From an uncultured Sutterella sp. (GTDB lineage: Bacteria; Pseudomonadota; Gammaproteobacteria; Burkholderiales; Burkholderiaceae_F), in the NCBI GenBank assembly GCA_900552195.1, contig URYO01000023.1:1-12119 (forward strand): DNA of 12,119 bases, in the 5' to 3' direction. Every line of letters begins with the position of its first letter. Position 1 is the stretch's first letter. Positions 6,541 through 12,119 of the stretch are shown here, piece after piece. The position numbers and the translations under genes were made by a program. The notes under the pieces were generated by a model that worked only from the letters and a program-made list of their open reading frames with translations, had not been told where the DNA came from and made no database searches.

Positions 6541-9500
6541 ATGCAGACTAAGAACAACGCAAAAGAATTCATCTCCGTCCGCGGAGCAAAACAAAACAAC
6601 TTAAAAAATATCGACGTTTCTTTCGAACACGGCAAATTAACCGTCGTCACCGGCGTCTCCGGCTCAGGCAAATCCTCTTTGGTTTTTGACACCCTTTATG
6701 CCGAGGGCCAGCGTCGTTATGTCGAAACCTTCAGCCCCTACGTTCGCCAGTTTATGGACCGTATGGATCGCCCGCAGGTCGATAAAGTCGAAGGCGTGCC
6801 TCCGGCCATCGCGATTGATCAAACTAATCCGGTCAGGAACTCCCGCTCTACCGTGGGCACGATGACGGAGATCAATGACCACCTGAAGATGCTCTTTTCT
6901 CAGGCTTCTTCACTCTACTGCCGCTGCTGCGGCCGCCCCGTGCGTGAAGAAAGTCCTCAGGATATCTGGGAAGACATCGCAGAGCGCCTGGAAAACGTTT
7001 CTCCGGACGCACGCCTGAGCGTGTGCTTCCATGTGCACGTTCCTGCTTCTTTACCGCCGGAAACGGCAATTGCCGGTTTGGAAGCTCAGGGCTTTACTCG
7101 CTGCACTGTAGTTTCTCAGGACAAAACAGACGGAACCGACATTGAAGTCATTGCCGACCGTTTTAAGCCGTCTGTCACCCGCAGCCGTGCCGTGGAAGCC
7201 GTTGAAACCGCACTTCGTCTCGGCAAAGGTCTGATGGAACTCAAAGTCCGCGTTCCCGGCGCCGATGAAGAAGTCTGGAAATTTTCTGCAGCGCTCACCT
7301 GCCCTGAGTGCGGAATTACCTATGCTCGTCCGCATGATTCGACCTTCAGCTTCAATTCCCCGCTCGGCGCCTGCGACACGTGCCGCGGATTCGGAAGAAT
7401 TATCGGCGTGGATTACGGCTTAGTCATCCCCGATGAAAGCCTCTCTATTAAAGAAGGTGCAATCAAGCCATGGAATACAGAAAGTTATTCGGAATGCAAG
7501 GATGACCTCCTGCGCTATGCTGCCGAACACGGACTCGATGTCAACAAGCCTTACCGCGATCTGACTCAGGAAGAAAAGGATTGGATTTGCTTCGGCGATC
7601 CGAAATGGACGAGCTTCCGCTCTAAGAAGTGGTACGGCGTTAAGCATTTCTTCGAATGGCTCGAAACGAAAGCCTACAAGATGCACGTCCGTGTCATGCT
7701 TTCCCGCTATCGCAGCTATACGGCCTGTCCGGACTGCCACGGCGCGCGCCTCAAACCGGACGCGCTCCTTTGGCGCATCGGAACGAAAGAAAATGCCGAT
7801 CATGCGTTAGGCAGTCATCAGCGCTGGCGCCCTGCCAACGCGACTTTCTCCGAAGCTATTCTTCGTGATCTGCCCGGGTTAAACATCCGTGATCTGATGC
7901 TGCTTCCGATCGAAAGGCTCAGAATCTTTTTTGATGAACTCAAGCTTTCTCCGGCACTCGAAGAAGGCTGCGGCATGTTGCTCGACGAAATCCGCTCGCG
8001 CCTGCGTTACCTAACCGAAGTCGGTCTCGGTTATCTCAACCTTGACCGCCAGAGCCGCACGCTTTCCGGCGGAGAAGTTCAGCGTATCAACCTGACTACG
8101 GCGCTCGGTACCTCGCTGGTCAATACGCTGTTCGTTCTCGATGAACCTTCCATCGGTCTGCATCCTCAGGATATGGATCGCGTGAACTCCGTCATGAAGC
8201 GCCTGCGCCGCGCCGGCAACACCTTGGTGGTTGTGGAACACGACCCTCAGGTGATGCTTGCAGCCGATCGCATTATTGATATGGGCCCCGGCCCCGGCGC
8301 CAACGGCGGCAGAATCGTATTTGACGGCACACCGGAAGAGCTCAAGAAGGCACGTACGCTCACTGGTTCTTACCTGCGCGGCGAGAGAACCTTCCCGCAT
8401 TCCGCCCACAAACGAATCAACCCGGCTAACCCGGCGCTGGTCCTGCTGGGTGCGTCCGAGCACAACCTCAAAAACTTGGACATCCGTATTCCTCTGCACT
8501 CTGTGGTTTGTATTGCGGGTGTCTCGGGTTCCGGCAAATCCACGCTGGTTCAGGATATCCTTGTCCCGGCATTGATGAAAGCCAAGGGCAAGTCCACTGA
8601 GGCCCCGGGCAAATTTGAGAAGCTGCTGGGCACCGAAAACATCAGTGACGTCTCCTTCGTCGATCAGTCTCCGATCGGCAAAACGACTCGAAGCACGCCT
8701 GCGCTTTTCATGGGTGCGTTCGAAACTATTCGCCGTCTTTTTGCTGCTTCCCCGGAGGCCAAAAAACGTAAGTACGAAGCCGGAACTTTCTCCTTTAACT
8801 CGGGCACCGGCCGCTGCCCGGCCTGCTCCGGAAGCGGTTTTGAACACATCGAAATGCAGTTCTTGTCCGACGTGTACTTAAGCTGCCCGGAATGCAAAGG
8901 CACTCGCTATCGCAGTGAGATCCTTGAAGTCAAACTGTCCCGTCACGGCAAAGAGGCCAACATTGCCGAAGTGCTCGACATGACGATTGCCGAAGCCCTC
9001 GAGTTCTTCAAAGAAAATAAGGAAATCGTGCGCAATCTGGAACCGCTCGTTAAAGTCGGTTTGGACTATCTCAAGCTCGGACAGCCGATCCCGACCTTGT
9101 CCGGCGGTGAAGCTCAGCGTCTTAAACTCGCCAAGCATCTTGCAGACGCCCTCAAAGGCGAAAGCAAACACACACTCTTTATCTTTGACGAACCGACGAC
9201 CGGCCTGCACTTCGACGACGTTTTCAAGTTGATGAAATCGCTGCAGGAACTGGTTCAGTCCGGACACTCCGTCCTTTTGGTTGAACACAACCTTGACGTG
9301 ATCAACGCATCCGACTGGATTATCGAGCTCGGACCGGAAGGCGGTGAGCGCGGCGGACGTGAACTCTTTGCGGGTACGCCAAAAGATTTCCGTATCAAGG
9401 ACACACCGACCGGATTAGCTTTGGCCGCCTACAACAAGGCACTCAAAGAGAAAAATCCGAGCGCTTATTTCACGGACTTTAAGCCTCAGGAAGAGCCGAA

Positions 9501-12063
9501 GGCTCTGTCCTACCCCAAAGATGCCATCACGGTTGTCAATGCGCGTGAGCACAATTTGAAGAACCTGTCTCTCCAGATTCCGCGCAATAAATTCACCGTC
9601 GTCACGGGCGTCTCCGGCTCCGGCAAGTCCACCTTGGCCTTTGATTTGATCTTCAACGAAGGTCAGCGCAGATATCTGGAGTCCCTTAACGCCTTTGCCC
9701 GCTCAATGGTTCAGCCTGCAGGCGCACCCGATGTTGACGCCATTTACGGAATCCCGCCCACTGTCGCTATTGAACAGCGCACCTCCCGCGGCGGTCAGAA
9801 ATCCACCGTCGCGACGATGACGGAGATCTACCATTTCCTCCGCCTGCTCTACGTGAAACTCGGTACTCAGTACTGTCCGACCTGCAGCGTGCCTGTTATC
9901 AAGCAGTCCAAGGAACAGATTTTCGCCTCGATCATGAAGGCCTACAAGGGTAAGGAAATTACCTTCCTTGCACCGTTAGTCAAAAACCGCAAGGGCTTCT
10001 ACAAAGATTTGGCGGTTTGGGCGAGAAACAAAGGATATGAGCATTTGATCGTGGACGGAGAGAAAGTCTCCACGCTCCGCTTCCCCTCGTTGTCCCGTTT
10101 CACGGAACATAACATTGACCTGCCCACCGGCACCGTCAAAGTTGTCCCCGAAAACGAAGGAGAAATCAAACAGCTCGTCGCTGTTACATTGGACTACGGC
10201 AAAGGAATCCTGGATATCGAACAAAAGGGCAAAAAACGCACTTTCTCGTCGACCTCCAACTGCCCGAACTGCCAGAAGAGCTTCCCGGAACTCGACCCGC
10301 GCTTGTTCTCCTACAACTCCAAGCACGGCTGGTGCCCGACCTGTATGGGCAACGGCTTTAAGCCTTTCCAAAATGCGCTTGCAGTCGATGAAAACACCGG
10401 CGAGTTAACCGCTGAGGCCATGTCCGAAGAACTGGTCATTTGTCCGGACTGCCACGGTCAGCGACTCAACCCGGTTGCGCTTAATATTCGCTTTAACGAC
10501 AAGTCCATCGCCGAAGTCGCAGCGATGACAATTGACCAGGCCGCTGACTATTTCAACACGATTGAGCTCTCCGGACGTCAAGCCGATATCGCTCGCGATG
10601 CGCTTCAGGAAATCCGCTCTCGCTTGTCGTTCTTAAAAGAAGTCGGGCTGTCCTATCTGAACCTTGATCGTTCTGCGCCGACACTCTCCGGCGGGGAAGC
10701 ACAGCGTATCCGCTTGGCTTCTCAGCTCGGCACGAACCTCCAGGGCGTCTGCTACGTTTTAGACGAACCGACCATCGGCTTGCATCCGCGCGACAACAAG
10801 ATTCTGCTGTCTGCGCTCGAGCAGCTCACTTCCAAAGGCAACTCTTTGCTGGTGGTAGAGCACGATGAGGAAACGATTCGCTGCGCCGACCACGTGATCG
10901 ATATCGGTCCGGGCGCCGGCACTCGAGGCGGACGTCTGATTGCCCAAGGTTCCGTGGAAGATATTGAGGCCGCTGAGAACTCTTTGACCGGATACTACTT
11001 AAAGCATCCGCTGATGCATACGTGCAAAGCCAAACGTCGTACGCTGAAGTCCGATCCCATGATCACCGTCCAGGGGGCCAACTCTCACAACCTCAAGGAC
11101 GTAACGGCTTCGTTCCCGCTCAAACGCTTAACGGTCCTGACCGGCGTCTCGGGCTCGGGTAAGTCGACCCTGGCTCGCGAAGTGTTCTTAAAGAACATGG
11201 TCTCCTTGATTCGCGAAAAAGGAAAGTCCGTTCCGGCCCCCGAAGGCTGCAAGGGCATCTCCGGCTGGGAAACCGTGGACCGCATCCTGGAAGTGGACCA
11301 AACCCCGATCGGAAAAACTCCTCGTTCCTGCCCCGCCACTTACATCGGTTTTTGGGACGACATCCGTAAACTCTTCGCACAGTCCGAAGAAGCTAAGGCT
11401 CGCGGTTATACCGCCTCCCGCTTCTCCTTCAATGTGAAGGGCGGACGCTGCGAAGCCTGCGAAGGACAAGGTGTGAAGACTCTGGAAATGAGCTTCCTGC
11501 CGGATGTGAAAGTTCACTGTGACGTCTGCGACTCCATGCGTTTCAACGATGAAACATTGGAAGTGAAGTGGAAAGGCAAGAGCATCGGTGAAGTCCTCAA
11601 AATGGAGGTCGACGAAGCAGTTGAATTCTTTGCCTCGGTCCCTTCCATCCTTCATCCGCTGAAACTGATGCAGGATGTCGGCTTAGGCTACCTGACTCTC
11701 GGCCAGCCTTCCCCGACGCTCTCAGGCGGTGAAGCCCAGCGTATCAAGCTGGCCACAGAGCTGAGCAAGCGGGGAACGGGAAAAACGATTTATATTTTGG
11801 ACGAGCCGACAACGGGACTTCATTTTGCGGACGTGCATAAACTTACAGAGATTTTAAGAAGGCTGGCGGAAGACGGAAACACGGTTATTGTTATTGAACA
11901 CAACTTAGATGTGATTAAGACGGCTGATTATATCATTGATATGGGACCAGAAGGCGGCGACCGCGGCGGCACAGTGATTGCCAAGGGTACACCGGAGGAA
12001 GTTGCAAAGGTCAAGAAGTCCTATACCGGGCAGTATGTGAAGAAGTATCTGGAGACGGAGTAG
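6541..12063 (+). CDS. uvrA: double-length UvrA-family excinuclease ATPase (two UvrA halves, four ABC cassettes)
   Basis: UvrA recognises DNA damage and loads UvrB in nucleotide excision repair. Normal UvrA is about 940 residues with two ABC cassettes and acts as a dimer; this chain is 1840 residues with four. Walker A (GVSGSGKS) begins at residues 38, 660, 1023 and 1535; LSGGE at 508, 853, 1382 and 1727; the Asp of Walker B DEP at 534, 883, 1408 and 1754; each cassette keeps Lys, Glu and the EH(D/N) switch histidine, so all four sites look active. Zinc fingers: C254-C257-C278-C281, C759-C762-C782-C785, C1241-C1244-C1265-C1268, C1637-C1640-C1660-C1663. The halves join near residues 965-994. 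Both keep a UvrB-binding-domain-sized segment (about 125 residues between the first CxxC and the finger), but the second half lacks the insertion domain. ATG 6541 is chosen over GTG 6475, which lacks a ribosome site; GGA sits 5 nt before 6541. As I recall, similarly long UvrA proteins are annotated in other Burkholderiales alongside a normal uvrA; this is probably that paralogue. Codon use changes from about 11767 on. Confidence 0.93.
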   Translation: MQTKNNAKEFISVRGAKQNNLKNIDVSFEHGKLTVVTGVSGSGKSSLVFDTLYAEGQRRYVETFSPYVRQFMDRMDRPQVDKVEGVPPAIAIDQTNPVRNSRSTVGTMTEINDHLKMLFSQASSLYCRCCGRPVREESPQDIWEDIAERLENVSPDARLSVCFHVHVPASLPPETAIAGLEAQGFTRCTVVSQDKTDGTDIEVIADRFKPSVTRSRAVEAVETALRLGKGLMELKVRVPGADEEVWKFSAALTCPECGITYARPHDSTFSFNSPLGACDTCRGFGRIIGVDYGLVIPDESLSIKEGAIKPWNTESYSECKDDLLRYAAEHGLDVNKPYRDLTQEEKDWICFGDPKWTSFRSKKWYGVKHFFEWLETKAYKMHVRVMLSRYRSYTACPDCHGARLKPDALLWRIGTKENADHALGSHQRWRPANATFSEAILRDLPGLNIRDLMLLPIERLRIFFDELKLSPALEEGCGMLLDEIRSRLRYLTEVGLGYLNLDRQSRTLSGGEVQRINLTTALGTSLVNTLFVLDEPSIGLHPQDMDRVNSVMKRLRRAGNTLVVVEHDPQVMLAADRIIDMGPGPGANGGRIVFDGTPEELKKARTLTGSYLRGERTFPHSAHKRINPANPALVLLGASEHNLKNLDIRIPLHSVVCIAGVSGSGKSTLVQDILVPALMKAKGKSTEAPGKFEKLLGTENISDVSFVDQSPIGKTTRSTPALFMGAFETIRRLFAASPEAKKRKYEAGTFSFNSGTGRCPACSGSGFEHIEMQFLSDVYLSCPECKGTRYRSEILEVKLSRHGKEANIAEVLDMTIAEALEFFKENKEIVRNLEPLVKVGLDYLKLGQPIPTLSGGEAQRLKLAKHLADALKGESKHTLFIFDEPTTGLHFDDVFKLMKSLQELVQSGHSVLLVEHNLDVINASDWIIELGPEGGERGGRELFAGTPKDFRIKDTPTGLALAAYNKALKEKNPSAYFTDFKPQEEPKALSYPKDAITVVNAREHNLKNLSLQIPRNKFTVVTGVSGSGKSTLAFDLIFNEGQRRYLESLNAFARSMVQPAGAPDVDAIYGIPPTVAIEQRTSRGGQKSTVATMTEIYHFLRLLYVKLGTQYCPTCSVPVIKQSKEQIFASIMKAYKGKEITFLAPLVKNRKGFYKDLAVWARNKGYEHLIVDGEKVSTLRFPSLSRFTEHNIDLPTGTVKVVPENEGEIKQLVAVTLDYGKGILDIEQKGKKRTFSSTSNCPNCQKSFPELDPRLFSYNSKHGWCPTCMGNGFKPFQNALAVDENTGELTAEAMSEELVICPDCHGQRLNPVALNIRFNDKSIAEVAAMTIDQAADYFNTIELSGRQADIARDALQEIRSRLSFLKEVGLSYLNLDRSAPTLSGGEAQRIRLASQLGTNLQGVCYVLDEPTIGLHPRDNKILLSALEQLTSKGNSLLVVEHDEETIRCADHVIDIGPGAGTRGGRLIAQGSVEDIEAAENSLTGYYLKHPLMHTCKAKRRTLKSDPMITVQGANSHNLKDVTASFPLKRLTVLTGVSGSGKSTLAREVFLKNMVSLIREKGKSVPAPEGCKGISGWETVDRILEVDQTPIGKTPRSCPATYIGFWDDIRKLFAQSEEAKARGYTASRFSFNVKGGRCEACEGQGVKTLEMSFLPDVKVHCDVCDSMRFNDETLEVKWKGKSIGEVLKMEVDEAVEFFASVPSILHPLKLMQDVGLGYLTLGQPSPTLSGGEAQRIKLATELSKRGTGKTIYILDEPTTGLHFADVHKLTEILRRLAEDGNTVIVIEHNLDVIKTADYIIDMGPEGGDRGGTVIAKGTPEEVAKVKKSYTGQYVKKYLETE
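6640..6675 (+). repeat. direct repeat within the uvrA gene (partner 9595-9630)
   Basis: The Walker A coding segment of cassette 1 (6640-6675) and that of cassette 3 (9595-9630) agree at 33 of 36 bases, and the three differences are all silent third positions (both encode TVVTGVSGSGKS). They are 2,955 bp apart. This reflects the internal duplication of UvrA, and the near identity may mean strong constraint or local gene conversion. Confidence 0.8.
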
Positions 12064-12119
12064 TTCGGGAATGAAAAGTAGTGTGGCGATACAGCTTGTT
12101 CCAACATACAATAAACCCA
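12064..12119. other. 56-bp tail after uvrA
   Basis: I see no gene, terminator hairpin or promoter in these last bases. Any terminator of the uvrA-family gene must lie beyond the window. Confidence 0.5.

Noticed and set aside
8011..8847. 278-codon frame on the - strand inside uvrA
   Set aside because: Antisense shadow produced by the GC-rich third positions of uvrA codons; no start site or family features.

Overview
The window looks like chromosome from a betaproteobacterium of the order Burkholderiales, most like the gut family Sutterellaceae. This is inferred from the gene order rplM-rpsI-argC, protein character, moderate GC and the very long UvrA, not from a database search. I see no phage, transposon, CRISPR array, tRNA or rRNA.

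Layout. Bases 1-221 (+) are the 3' end of a PEBP/YbhB-type gene, closed by a clear intrinsic terminator. A long leftward block (285-5541, - strand) follows. Read in transcription order it holds glpK and glpD (glycerol kinase and FAD-linked glycerol-3-phosphate dehydrogenase, 2 nt apart), then rplM-rpsI (ribosomal proteins L13 and S9) with its own strong sigma70-type promoter and a structured leader, then argC (arginine biosynthesis) after tandem terminator hairpins. A 438-bp AT-rich divergent region (5542-5979) separates glpK from the rightward hpf gene (ribosome hibernation factor). hpf ends at an intrinsic terminator. A single 5.5-kb gene then fills the window to 12063. It encodes an 1840-residue UvrA-family protein with two UvrA-like halves and four ABC ATPase cassettes in one chain.

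How the genes work together. GlpK and GlpD form a two-step route from glycerol to dihydroxyacetone phosphate, feeding electrons to the quinone pool; no glpF or glpR is in the window. L13 and S9 are a conserved ribosomal pair. ArgC carries out the third step of ornithine/arginine synthesis. HPF silences ribosomes in starvation, and the UvrA-like protein belongs to nucleotide excision repair or a related DNA-binding ATPase role.

Most of the window is ordinary housekeeping DNA. The points worth a second look are the double UvrA (the second half lacks the DNA-binding insertion domain), a sharp codon-usage change in its last ~100 codons that suggests a patchwork 3' end, the rplM leader structure, the loss of the E. 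coli fructose-1,6-bisphosphate site residues in GlpK, and the AT-rich leader of hpf. Nothing here supports a wholly undescribed system.
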